From Streptomyces sp. WP-1 (GTDB taxonomy: Bacteria; Actinomycetota; Actinomycetes; Streptomycetales; Streptomycetaceae): a stretch of 64,000 nucleotides of DNA. Numbering within the stretch: the stretch's first letter is position 1; each line of letters starts with the position of its first letter. Positions 1-7,766 of this stretch are shown here, in pieces. A model generated the notes under the pieces. That model did not search any database. It was not told the origin of the DNA and was given only the letters and a program-made list of their open reading frames with translations. The DNA lies in assembly GCF_030450125.1 (NCBI RefSeq), contig NZ_CP123923.1, positions 1,426,001-1,490,000 of the forward strand. Reading direction: 5' to 3'. A program made the position numbers and the translations under genes.

Positions 1-917
1 AGGCCGGTGACGCGCGGGTCGACGGCGAGGTCCCCGAGGTCGTCGAGGGTCGCGCCGACCACGGTCCGCTTGGCGCGGGCCCGCATCCCGGCGAACCGCT
101 CCAGTCCCTCCAGCACCCCGACCCGGACGCTGGTGCCGTAGGAGCCGGTGTGGCCGCCCCAGTAGCACTCCCGCAGGTAGTCGCCCGAGCGGGTGGTGAA
201 GGCGCCGATCACCGAGGAGGTCGACGCGGAGGCCAGGTCGGGCGCGAAGGAGGGGCCGAGGGCGCCGGTGACGGGGTTGACGAACGCCTCCGGCACCAGG
301 TCGTACGCGGCGAGCGGGCGTGAGCGGAAGTCGTCCGGGTCGTGCTTGGCGCCGGGGTCCAGGGTGATCCGGGCGCCCTCGGCGGTGTCGTCCGGGCGGG
401 TTGCGCAGGACGGGCACTCGCCGTCGGGCACCAGCGCGATGCGGCTGACGCGCAGGGTCTCCAGGTCCAGCAGCCACACCCACGGGTGCCGGCCGCCCCG
501 CTCCCCGCGGGCCACCGCCGCGACCAGCGTGGCGAGGGCGTCCACCGTGAAGCCGGCCAGCCAGGGCGGGGTGCCGGTGGCCCGGGGTCCGTCGCCGCGT
601 TCCAGCGCGTCCCGCAGGTGTCCGGCCCGCACCGCCTGCCAGCGGCGCGCGAGGCACCGGGGGCAGCCGGGCGCGCCCTCGGCCGGTACGGGACCGACCA
701 GGGCGTGGTGTCCGTACAGGCCGACCGGTACCGCGTCCCGCGTGAACTCATCTGCTCCGACGGCGAGTTCGTCGCGGGTGCCGAGCGGGGTCACCGTCGC
801 CGGCGGGGTGCCCGGGTGTCCGGCGAGTGCGGTGGTGAGCGCGGCGCACACCGCGTCCCACGGCCCGGTGGCCGGGGGCGGGGCGGGGTGCGGCACGGTC
901 TCGGTCTCAGTGGGCAC
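1..917 (-). CDS. YcaO-type TOMM cyclodehydratase (3' end beyond window)
   Basis: Only the first ~305 codons are present; the gene runs off the left edge. The N-terminal part has two CxxC pairs (CPRC and CPSC), typical of the zinc-binding E1-like half of TOMM enzymes. It then enters a YcaO fold with the motif LEGLERF, the ExxxER part of the YcaO ATP site. YcaO enzymes phosphorylate peptide amides so that Cys/Ser/Thr side chains cyclise to azolines. The GTG start overlaps the end of the upstream leader-binding gene by 11 nt and has no clear Shine-Dalgarno, so translational coupling is likely. Substrate is unknown. The family call is secure; the detailed role is inferred. Confidence 0.85.
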   Translation of the reverse strand, partial: MPTETETVPHPAPPPATGPWDAVCAALTTALAGHPGTPPATVTPLGTRDELAVGADEFTRDAVPVGLYGHHALVGPVPAEGAPGCPRCLARRWQAVRAGHLRDALERGDGPRATGTPPWLAGFTVDALATLVAAVARGERGGRHPWVWLLDLETLRVSRIALVPDGECPSCATRPDDTAEGARITLDPGAKHDPDDFRSRPLAAYDLVPEAFVNPVTGALGPSFAPDLASASTSSVIGAFTTRSGDYLRECYWGGHTGSYGTSVRVGVLEGLERFAGMRARAKRTVVGATLDDLGDLAVDPRVTG

Positions 918-3177
918 GGCGCGTCCCGCGGGTCAGCACGACACGCGACGCGAACACGGCGCCCTCGGCGAGGTCGGGCGCGGCGACCCGCACCGCGAAG
1001 GCGTCCCGTCCGGCCGCGGCGAGGCCGTCGAGAACGGCGGGCCAGGTGGTCTCCACGGCGGGGGCCGGTACGACGCCGTCGGGGACGAGGGTCGCCGCGT
1101 CCAGGTCGGCCCACAGCGGGTCACCGGCGTCGGACTCGCCCCCGGCGCGGCGCAGTTGCTCCGCGCCGAGCAGATCGCGCAGCGCCTCCAGCACGGCATC
1201 GCGGTGCCGGAGCGCGCTGCCGGTGGCCCAACGCGCCGCGCCGCTCGGCGCGTCGGTGAACCGGGCGAGCACGATTGGCAGCAACGGGCTGCCCAGGTCC
1301 AGGACTTCGACGGTGACGCCGAGGTTCTCCGCCGACCGCAGCAGGAAGCGCAGCTCCGGGTCCCCGGTGAGGGTCGCGGGGTCCACGGTGCGTACGGGAT
1401 TCGTGCGGCGGACGGCGGCGGCCAGGGCGTCGTGGGCGAGCGCGGTGCGCAGGGCGCGGGCGAGCGCGGCCCGGGGGCTGCCCGCGGCGCCGGTGCCGGC
1501 GGAGGTCCGTTCGAACAGGCCCGCGTCGTTCCAGCCGCCGAAGGTGCGCACGGCGCCCGCGGGCACCAGCACGGTCCGGCCGTCGAGCAGCGAGGTGGCC
1601 TCGCTGAAGTGGGCGATCCGGTCGGCGGGGACGTCCAGGCCGCTGGAGACGGCGAGTTGGGCGGGGGCGAGACGGGTCCACTTGCCCGCGGCGGCCTCCA
1701 GCGCGGCGGACGGCAGCACCTGGGGCGGGACGACGTGTTCGACGTACACCTCGGCGGCGCGGAACAGCGCGTTCAGGCGGGCCCCGGCGACATGGTGGAC
1801 ATCGGCGGCGGACACCTCGCGCATCCGCCCGGGCGCGAGGCCCAGCCGTACGGTGCCGATCTTGAGCGGGGTCTGCTCCCACTCGTCGTCGGCGTACGCG
1901 GTGAAGACGCCTGCCGCTTCGCGGACCAGGACGTCGCGCCGCTCCAGCGCGGCGAGCGCGGCGCGGGCGACGTCCTCGTCGGCGGCGCCGTCGGCGGGCG
2001 CGGCGGCGGACTCGTCCTCGGGGTGGGCGGTGCGCAGGGCGTCGACGGCCTCCGCGCACTCACCGTCGGGGGCGGCGGAGCAGTAGGGACATCGGGGATG
2101 CGGCAGCAGCGGCTCCGTCAGCACATCGAGGGAGCCGAGGTCCTGGACGACGAGCTGTCCACGGGTCTCGGCGGGCAGCGCCCCGGTGACCAGGCGGAAC
2201 ACCTCGAAGGCGAGCAGATTGCCGAGCATCCCGGCGAGCGGGCCGCCGATGAGGGGCGCGGGCGCGCCGAGCGGCGCGGCGGGTCCGACGGACGCCCACA
2301 GGTCGGCGCTGTCGGCCGCGTCGGCGCCCGCGCCGAGCCGCAGCGCGGCGCAGCACCAGCAGCCGGTGCGCCCGGCGGTCATCTCGGGGCCGATGACGGC
2401 GCGGTCGCCGAAGGTCCACGCGCCGAGCAGCCGGCGCCCGGCCGGCACGCCCTCGGTGAGCAGCCGCAGCAGCTGCCTCGGCCCGGCGGCGGGCGTCACC
2501 AGGACGGTGGCCCAGCCCTCCAGTTCGGCCCAGCCGTACGTGCCGTCGGCGGCCTCCCCGAGTCGGGCGAGCCGGGGTGCGCAGCCCGCCCCGGCGAGCG
2601 CGGCGGCCTCGGCGTCGATCTCCGCGCTGCCCTCGACCCCGTGCCGCTCGGCCCGCAACTCGCTGTAGGGCGACGCCTGTTCGGTGATGGCCACGGCGGC
2701 GCCGCCGTTGCGCAGCAGGCCGAGCGCGGCCCAGCGGGCCAGGGCGTCGTCCCCGAGGACCGCGACCGGGGTGTCACGGAAGCGCGTGAACCGTCCGGTC
2801 GCGTCGTCGGCGTAGTGGTCGAGGTAGTCGAGCTGATGCGCGAAACGCTCGCCGACCTGTGGCGCGAGCGCGTCGGCCGGGGGCTCGGGACCGGCGTCCC
2901 GGGCGAAACCACGCGCGTAGAGCGCGCGCACGAGCTGGACCACCATGTCGCGCTGCTTGTCCCCCAGCCCGGCGCACAGCTCCTCGACCCGCCGCTCGCC
3001 GTCGAGGTGCGGCACGATCAGCGTGGCGAAGCGGTACGCGTTGCGGGTACGGACGTTGAACCCGCCGTGGGCGTTGTGGAAGAGCACTCCGTCCGGGGTC
3101 CGGGTGTAGAGCACGTCCCGGCGGATGCGGGGCCGCGACTGCGCGATCTCCTCGGGGGAGGCGGGGGCGTGGGGCAT
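907..3177 (-). CDS. TOMM leader-binding / ThiF-like cyclodehydratase partner with YcaO-like tail
   Basis: 756 residues. Residues ~10-90 resemble a PqqD-like RiPP recognition element (LFHNAHGGFNVRTRNAYRF). This is followed by an E1/ThiF-like region with cysteine pairs CWCC (~271) and CPYC (~362), a likely structural zinc site. The C-terminal half (~370-756) has YcaO-like patterning, for example a helix at AHDAL where catalytic YcaOs have ERDA and a GVTVEVLDLG strand, but without recognisable ATP-binding glutamates. It probably binds the precursor leader and hands the core to the YcaO enzyme encoded next. ATG 3177 is chosen because GAAAGG lies upstream; it starts 22 nt after the SARP stop, so the three genes form one operon. 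Confidence 0.8.
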   Translation of the reverse strand: MPHAPASPEEIAQSRPRIRRDVLYTRTPDGVLFHNAHGGFNVRTRNAYRFATLIVPHLDGERRVEELCAGLGDKQRDMVVQLVRALYARGFARDAGPEPPADALAPQVGERFAHQLDYLDHYADDATGRFTRFRDTPVAVLGDDALARWAALGLLRNGGAAVAITEQASPYSELRAERHGVEGSAEIDAEAAALAGAGCAPRLARLGEAADGTYGWAELEGWATVLVTPAAGPRQLLRLLTEGVPAGRRLLGAWTFGDRAVIGPEMTAGRTGCWCCAALRLGAGADAADSADLWASVGPAAPLGAPAPLIGGPLAGMLGNLLAFEVFRLVTGALPAETRGQLVVQDLGSLDVLTEPLLPHPRCPYCSAAPDGECAEAVDALRTAHPEDESAAAPADGAADEDVARAALAALERRDVLVREAAGVFTAYADDEWEQTPLKIGTVRLGLAPGRMREVSAADVHHVAGARLNALFRAAEVYVEHVVPPQVLPSAALEAAAGKWTRLAPAQLAVSSGLDVPADRIAHFSEATSLLDGRTVLVPAGAVRTFGGWNDAGLFERTSAGTGAAGSPRAALARALRTALAHDALAAAVRRTNPVRTVDPATLTGDPELRFLLRSAENLGVTVEVLDLGSPLLPIVLARFTDAPSGAARWATGSALRHRDAVLEALRDLLGAEQLRRAGGESDAGDPLWADLDAATLVPDGVVPAPAVETTWPAVLDGLAAAGRDAFAVRVAAPDLAEGAVFASRVVLTRGTRRAH

Positions 3178-3199
3178 GGGCGGGGAGACCTTTCGATGC

Positions 3200-4318
3200 T
3201 CACGGGGAGGGCCGGCCGGTGGCCGGCGGAGACAGGTCCGTCGGGTCGTGCGGGACGGCGGGGGCGCCGGGGAGGCTGGCACCGGCCGCCTGGACGAACA
3301 GCCGCAGCAGTTCGTGGACGCGATAGCGGCCGGAGGGGTCCTCCTGGAGCAGCCCGGCGTCCACGAGCGTGCTGAGCACCAGGGCCCCGGGGGCGCTGGG
3401 CGAGCCCCGCCCGAGCCCCGGGGGCGGCTCGCCGGACCCGCCGCTCCCGACCGGCAGCGGCCGGCCACCGGACACCAGGGCCGCCGCCGGTGCGCCGGGT
3501 TCGCTCGGTCCGTTCCGCCCTTCGGGCAATTCGCCTCGCAGTACGGCGAGTTGGAGGCCGCGCAGTACCGGTCCCGGCTCCACCCCGAGTTCCTCGGTGA
3601 GGTGGGCGTGGATCCTGCGGTACTCGGCGAGCGCCTCGGCTCGGCGACCGGAGCGGTACAGCGCCTCGACGAGCAGGGCGGACAGCCCCTCGTGCCCGGG
3701 GTGGGCGCGCACGGCCTCGCGCGCCTCGGGGATCAGCTCGCGGTGGCGGCCCAGACGCAGCTCGCCGTCGAACACCCGCTCCACCGCGAGGAGTCGCTCC
3801 TCGGCCAGACGGGGTACGAGGTCGCGGTGGATCTCGTCGGAGTGCACGTTCGTCAGCAGGGGTTCGCCCCACAGCGCGAGCGCGGCGCGTGCGAGGCGCA
3901 GCGCGGACTCCGGGTCGTCGGCGGCGTACGAGCGGGCGAGCAGTTCGCGGAAGTGCAGCAGGTCGACGGTGCCGGCGTCGGCGTGCAGCCGGTAGCCGCC
4001 GGGCACCGCCTCGATGGCGTGATCGGCGATGCCGTACTTGGCGAAGAGCCGGCGCAGCCGCAGCACGCAGGTGTGCAGCGCCGATCTGCCGCCCGCGGGC
4101 GGCCGGTCGCCCCAGACGACCCGCTGGAGCAGCTCCGATCCGACGACCGCGCCGGGGTGGAGCAGCAGGGCCGCGAGGAGCGAGGCGGGGCGGGAGGGCT
4201 GGAGTACGACCGTTTCGTGGCCGTCGGTGATGGCGAGCAGGCCGAGCACGAGGAACCGGGGCCGGCGGGTCCCGGGTGCGGGGAAAGCGCTGTCCGGCGC
4301 AGGGGTGCCTGTCTTCAC
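3200..4318 (-). CDS. SARP-family transcriptional activator
   Basis: About 372 residues. An OmpR-type winged-helix DNA-binding domain (~20-105, with RSALHTCVLRLRRLF) is followed by a bacterial transcriptional activator domain (~110-255, ending in LTEELGVEPGP). This is the two-domain layout of SARPs such as ActII-ORF4. The last ~100 residues are Gly/Pro-rich and then charged. SARPs usually switch on the biosynthetic operon beside them, here the two TOMM genes immediately downstream. Two GTG codons compete: 4324, and 4318, which sits 5 nt after GAAAGG and is preferred. No conserved promoter was recognised in the 290 nt upstream. Confidence 0.88.
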   Translation of the reverse strand: MKTGTPAPDSAFPAPGTRRPRFLVLGLLAITDGHETVVLQPSRPASLLAALLLHPGAVVGSELLQRVVWGDRPPAGGRSALHTCVLRLRRLFAKYGIADHAIEAVPGGYRLHADAGTVDLLHFRELLARSYAADDPESALRLARAALALWGEPLLTNVHSDEIHRDLVPRLAEERLLAVERVFDGELRLGRHRELIPEAREAVRAHPGHEGLSALLVEALYRSGRRAEALAEYRRIHAHLTEELGVEPGPVLRGLQLAVLRGELPEGRNGPSEPGAPAAALVSGGRPLPVGSGGSGEPPPGLGRGSPSAPGALVLSTLVDAGLLQEDPSGRYRVHELLRLFVQAAGASLPGAPAVPHDPTDLSPPATGRPSP

Positions 4319-4530
4319 CGTCACCTTTCAGCGTCGAGGCGGGGGATGCTCGGTGGGGGTGCACAGCGGTGGTACGGCGGCGCGGAGCCGGGCACGCCGA
4401 AGACCCGTCGGCGCGCTCAATTCCACTGCCGAGACGGGAACTTAGATTCGATGACGCAGCGCCGTCCAGTGCCCGGAGAAAAACGTCGGGTGACCTGCGA
4501 GCGGCTCAAGGGCCGCCAGGAGATGGGGCG

Positions 4531-4559
4531 TTGGCGATCCGATCGCAAGGGCATACGCT
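4531..4559 (+). promoter_or_regulatory. candidate sigma-70-type promoter for the small membrane protein gene
   Basis: TTGGCG and TACGCT are separated by 17 nt, about 55 nt upstream of the ATG at 4615. Pattern match only. Confidence 0.35.
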
Positions 4560-4614
4560 GCGATCCGGTGCGCCGGGCCATCCGCCGGGGCACCACGCAT
4601 CCAGGGGAGGAACC

Positions 4615-4809
4615 ATGCCGTGGTGGGCGCTGATCCCGGTCGTCTCGATGATCACCGGGCCGCTCGCTCTGTACGTCATGACCCGGCGTAAACGCGCCGG
4701 GGACAGGGCGGACGAGCGGTACGAGGAGCTCTCGCGCAAGTACACGGCCCTCTTGGAGGAGACCCGTTCGGGCGAGCTTCCGAACGGCCGCGACCGCCAC
4801 CCCGAGTAG
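4615..4809 (+). CDS. small single-pass membrane protein
   Basis: 64 residues. An N-terminal hydrophobic helix (residues ~2-22, WWALIPVVSMITGPLALYVM) is followed by basic residues RRKRAG and a charged, helical cytoplasmic tail (DERYEELSRKYTALLEE). This suggests a type of small anchor with a short coiled-coil-like tail. The start is supported by GGGGAGG 5-6 nt upstream. It stands alone and is convergent with the SGNH hydrolase. Family not recognised; function unknown. Confidence 0.72.
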   Translation: MPWWALIPVVSMITGPLALYVMTRRKRAGDRADERYEELSRKYTALLEETRSGELPNGRDRHPE

Positions 4810-4946
4810 CCGGCGCGGGCGTCACCGATTTCCATGCGGGAACGAGAGAACGCGAACCGGAATTCCGAAAGCGAGTTGCATGACTTCTGCCGCCGGGCGG
4901 GGAGCGGCACGCGGGCGGCAAGCGGACATTTACGGCGAGACGCGCG

Positions 4947-4984
4947 CGCCCCGCACCGCACCCGGTGGGGTGCGAGGCGGGGCG
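4947..4984. terminator. hairpin between convergent genes
   Basis: Two 17-nt arms pair with only two mismatches around a GGTG loop. The hairpin lies between the converging small-protein and SGNH-hydrolase genes and has no U-tract, as is common for Streptomyces terminators. Confidence 0.6.
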
Positions 4985-5002
4985 TCGGCTGTTCCGGGTC
5001 GC

Positions 5003-5821
5003 TCAGGCCACGGAGGCGATGCGCATCCGGATGTCCTCGGGCGACAGGGTGCCCTTCGCGGTGACGTGGTCACCGGAGGACTCGCCGCGCAGCCGGCGGC
5101 CGATCCAGGGCACGAGGTGCTCGCGGGCCCAGTGCACGTCGTCGCGGCGGACGTCCAGGGTGCCCCGGGGCGGCAGCGGCGGCCACGGCTGCTCCGGGTC
5201 GGCCGGGATCTCCAGACCGAGCGCCTGCCCGGCGCGCAGCGCGACGCGGGTGTGCCCCTCGGGCGAGAGGTGCAGCCGGTCGCTGTCCCAGGCCCGGCGG
5301 TCCTGCACGGACCTCAGCGACCACAGGTCGAGCACCGGGCAGCCGTACCGGTCGGCGATGGCCCGCACATGCCCGTTGTACGTGGCGATCTTGCCGCGCA
5401 GGTGCTTGAGCAGCGGGACGCCCCGGGTGTCGAAGCCGGTGGTCACCATGACGGTGCCGGCCGTCTCGGCGAGCCGGGCCACGGCCGCCTCGAACCGCTC
5501 GGCCACCTCGTCCGGGTCGGTGCCGGGGCGGATGATGTCGTTTCCGCCCGCGCACAGGGAGACCAGATCCGGGGCGAGTTCGGCCGCCCGCGGGACCTGG
5601 TCGGCCACGACCTGGTCCAGCAGCTTCCCGCGCACGGCGAGATTGGTGTACTGGAAGTCCCCCTCGGGCCGCCGATCGGCGAGCAGTACCGCGAACCGGT
5701 CCGCCCAGCCCACGAACGCCCCGTCGGGGCCGGGATCGCCGACGCCCTCGGTGAAGCTGTCCCCCACCGCCACGTACGACCCGATCACTGATCTGCTGTC
5801 ACTCTTCGAATCGTCTGCCAC
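5003..5821 (-). CDS. SGNH/GDSL-family hydrolase
   Basis: 272 residues with the SGNH blocks in order: block I GDSF (Ser ~22), an LAVRGK segment near block II, block III CAGGND (~93), and block V DRLHLSPEGH carrying the catalytic Asp and His. No signal peptide is visible, so it is probably a cytoplasmic esterase/lipase. Substrate cannot be predicted. The GTG at 5821 gives the full block I; the upstream Shine-Dalgarno is weak. It is divergent from the tyrosine phosphatase gene. Confidence 0.88.
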   Translation of the reverse strand: MADDSKSDSRSVIGSYVAVGDSFTEGVGDPGPDGAFVGWADRFAVLLADRRPEGDFQYTNLAVRGKLLDQVVADQVPRAAELAPDLVSLCAGGNDIIRPGTDPDEVAERFEAAVARLAETAGTVMVTTGFDTRGVPLLKHLRGKIATYNGHVRAIADRYGCPVLDLWSLRSVQDRRAWDSDRLHLSPEGHTRVALRAGQALGLEIPADPEQPWPPLPPRGTLDVRRDDVHWAREHLVPWIGRRLRGESSGDHVTAKGTLSPEDIRMRIASVA

Positions 5822-5986
5822 GTCGGGCCATGATTCACCGCGGGGTGTGACTTACGCGACCGTAGGAAGGGGTTGACGAACGGTGAGATGAGCCACTCCG
5901 CGATTTTCCCCGTTCCAGGAATACAGTCACGGGCAGGGCTGTTGGCGCCCGGCCGCCCCCCGTCGATCATGCCTGTGGACAACTCA

Positions 5987-6014
5987 TTGCCCCACGAAAC
6001 CAATGCCGTATCGT
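5987..6014 (+). promoter_or_regulatory. candidate promoter of the phosphatase gene
   Basis: TTGCCC and TATCGT with a 16-nt spacer, ~55 nt upstream of the GTG at 6070. Pattern match only. Confidence 0.3.
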
Positions 6015-6069
6015 CGACGCAGCGCCCGCCGCGAGCCGTGACGGCGGGGACCGATCGGGAGGAGCCCCC

Positions 6070-6867
6070 GTGACGCAGCAGGTCCCGTCGACCGAGCCGG
6101 AGCTGGCCGGTGTGCGCAATTTCCGTGACGTCGGCGGGCTGCCGACCGTGGACGGACGCCGGCTGCGCCAGGGCGTGCTGTTCCGCAGCGGTCACCTGGC
6201 GCACGCGACCGCGCAGGACGCGGTCTTCCTCTCCTCCCTGGGCCTGCACACCGTCTTCGACTTCCGCAACGCGGCCGACCAGAAGCTCGAGGGCCCGGAC
6301 ATCGCGCTGCCCGGCGTGCGCAATGTGAATCTGCCGCTGAGCGACCCGGCGGACGGCGCCGAGTTCTGGAAGCTGGTCCGCGACGGCGACCTCGACGAGC
6401 TGCGCGCGATCCTGGACGACGGCAAGGGCGCGGCCCGCATGGTGGCCTCGTACCGCTCGACCGTGCGCAACCGCACCAGCGAGCACTCCCGGGTGCTGCA
6501 CGCGATCGCCGAGGACAGCGTCCCGGCGCTGCTGCACTGCGCGGCCGGCAAGGACCGCGCGGGCATCTCCATAGCCGTCATCCTGCTCGCCGCCGGGGTG
6601 GAGCGGGACGCGATCATGGCCGACTACCTGGAGTCCAACGCCAAGCACCGCCGCTACAAGGTGCGGCGCAGCGGCAGCGAGCAGGGCGCGTACACGCCCG
6701 AGGTGATGGAGCTGCTCAGCCCGCTGTTCGACGCGCGCGCGGAGTATCTGGCGGCCGCCTTCGACAGCATCGACGAGACGTGGGGCGGCGTGGACCGCTA
6801 TCTGGAGCAGGGCCTGCGGCTGACGCCCGGGACCCGGGAGCGGCTGCGGGCGCGGCTGGTGGACTGA
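6070..6867 (+). CDS. tyrosine-protein phosphatase (DSP/PTP-like, bacterial Y_phosphatase3 type)
   Basis: 265 residues. The N-terminal GVRNFRDVGGLPT signature is typical of the bacterial tyrosine/lipid phosphatase family that includes Mycobacterium PtpB. The P-loop HCAAGKDRAG (~156-165) supplies the catalytic Cys and Arg of CX5R, with the extra Lys/Asp seen in this subfamily. The substrate could be phosphotyrosine or a phosphoinositide. GGGAGGAG precedes the GTG start. It is monocistronic, between the divergent SGNH gene and the convergent cupin-regulator pair. Confidence 0.9.
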   Translation: MTQQVPSTEPELAGVRNFRDVGGLPTVDGRRLRQGVLFRSGHLAHATAQDAVFLSSLGLHTVFDFRNAADQKLEGPDIALPGVRNVNLPLSDPADGAEFWKLVRDGDLDELRAILDDGKGAARMVASYRSTVRNRTSEHSRVLHAIAEDSVPALLHCAAGKDRAGISIAVILLAAGVERDAIMADYLESNAKHRRYKVRRSGSEQGAYTPEVMELLSPLFDARAEYLAAAFDSIDETWGGVDRYLEQGLRLTPGTRERLRARLVD

Positions 6868-6881
6868 CCCCGGTGTCCGGT

Positions 6882-6908
6882 CCGCGCCCGCCCGGTGCGC
6901 GGGCGCGG
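6882..6908. terminator. bidirectional terminator hairpin
   Basis: A perfect 9-bp GC stem (CCGCGCCCG / CGGGCGCGG) with a 9-nt loop lies in the 43-bp gap between converging genes. Confidence 0.6.
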
Positions 6909-6910
6909 GC

Positions 6911-7033
6911 TCAGCCCTTGCCGCCGAGCGCGAACAGCAGATAGAGGAACGCGGCCAGCAGGTGCCCGAAGGCGATGTAGATGATCAGCCGGATCCACAG
7001 GGAACGGGGGAACTTGGTCTCCAGGTCGCTCAT
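6911..7033 (-). CDS. 40-residue DUF6126-like membrane peptide
   Basis: 40 residues: a short charged N-terminus, then one hydrophobic helix (LIIYIAFGHLLAAFLYLLFA), ending GGKG. The ATG overlaps the stop of the upstream cupin regulator as ATGA, so the two are translationally coupled. I recall short proteins of this type next to HTH-cupin regulators in Streptomyces (DUF6126). It may anchor or sense at the membrane; no function is established here. Confidence 0.78.
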   Translation of the reverse strand: MSDLETKFPRSLWIRLIIYIAFGHLLAAFLYLLFALGGKG

Positions 7034-7656
7034 GACAGCTCTCCGTTCAGGTGTCCCAGGCACAGTGCGGCCGTGGGGCTCTGCAGCAGGGTGTGGACGA
7101 ACAGCAGCTCCACGCCGTCCGGGTCCTCGGCGGCGAGGCGGTGCGGGGTGAGCGAGTCGAAGTGGGCGCTGTCGCCGGGGGCGAGCAGATGCGTGGCGTC
7201 GCCGAGGCGCAGCCGCAGCCGTCCCTTCAGGACGTAGAGCCACTCCTCGCCGGGGTGGACGCGCACGATGTCGCCCTGGGTGCCGTAGGGCGCGTGCACC
7301 CGCAGGGCCTGCATCCCGCGGCCGGGGGCCCCGGCCTGGAAGTAGGTCCACCCGGCGGCCCGGGTCGGGTCCATGTCGGCGGCCCGGACGATCGCGTTCT
7401 GGTCGGCGACCCGTTCGCCGAGGAGTTCGGAGACCGTCGTACCGTAGATACGGGCGAGCGCGAGCAGCATCGGCAGCGAGGGCTGTCGCTGCCCGGTCTC
7501 CAGCCGGGACAGATGGGCCGGTGAGAGTCCGGCGTCCCGGGCCGCGGCCTCCAGGGTGAGGCCGGCCCGTCGGCGCAGTGCGCGCAGTTGCGGCGCCACG
7601 GCGGGCAGATCGTCACCCTGGCCCGCCGCGGGCGATGCGGCATCTGAGGCGTTCAT
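7030..7656 (-). CDS. XRE-family regulator with cupin domain
   Basis: About 208 residues from ATG 7656. A Cro/CI-type helix-turn-helix spans ~24-80 (LTLEAAARDAGLSPAHLSRL), and a cupin-2 effector domain follows (~120-185, HPGEEWLYVLKGRLRLRLGD). Such proteins bind operators and sense a small ligand in the cupin barrel. GGAGG lies only 1 nt before ATG 7656, so the in-frame GTG at 7674 (214 residues) is a possible alternative start. Two strong dyads lie directly upstream and are probably its own operators. It is coupled to the DUF6126-like peptide. It sits downstream of hpnO but is probably transcribed separately. Confidence 0.87.
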   Translation of the reverse strand: MNASDAASPAAGQGDDLPAVAPQLRALRRRAGLTLEAAARDAGLSPAHLSRLETGQRQPSLPMLLALARIYGTTVSELLGERVADQNAIVRAADMDPTRAAGWTYFQAGAPGRGMQALRVHAPYGTQGDIVRVHPGEEWLYVLKGRLRLRLGDATHLLAPGDSAHFDSLTPHRLAAEDPDGVELLFVHTLLQSPTAALCLGHLNGELS

Positions 7657-7675
7657 GCCTCCATTCAGCGCCACT

Positions 7676-7711
7676 TTTGCCCGTCGGGCAAATTTCTTGC
7701 CTCCGAGGCAA
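7676..7711. promoter_or_regulatory. two tandem operator dyads upstream of the cupin regulator
   Basis: Dyad 1 (7676-7692) is TTTGCCCGTCGGGCAAA, perfect around one central base. Dyad 2 (7697-7711) is TTGCCTCCGAGGCAA, also perfect. Their centres are 20 bp apart, two helical turns, and they share a TTGCC...GGCAA core. They abut the start of the XRE-cupin gene, so autoregulation is the simplest reading. Confidence 0.7.
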
Positions 7712-7766
7712 AAGCGGCGGCGCCGGGCCTCGCGGGCGGCCCGTCAGGCCCGGCGTGTACCGACGG

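Noticed and set aside
193..3375. 1060-codon open frame on the plus strand opposite the TOMM genes
   Set aside because: Composition is Gly/Arg/Ala-rich without domains; it is the antisense shadow of two convincing minus-strand genes in high-GC DNA.
5873..6073. 66-codon frame overlapping the phosphatase start
   Set aside because: No Shine-Dalgarno, no recognisable motif, and it runs through the likely promoter of the next gene.
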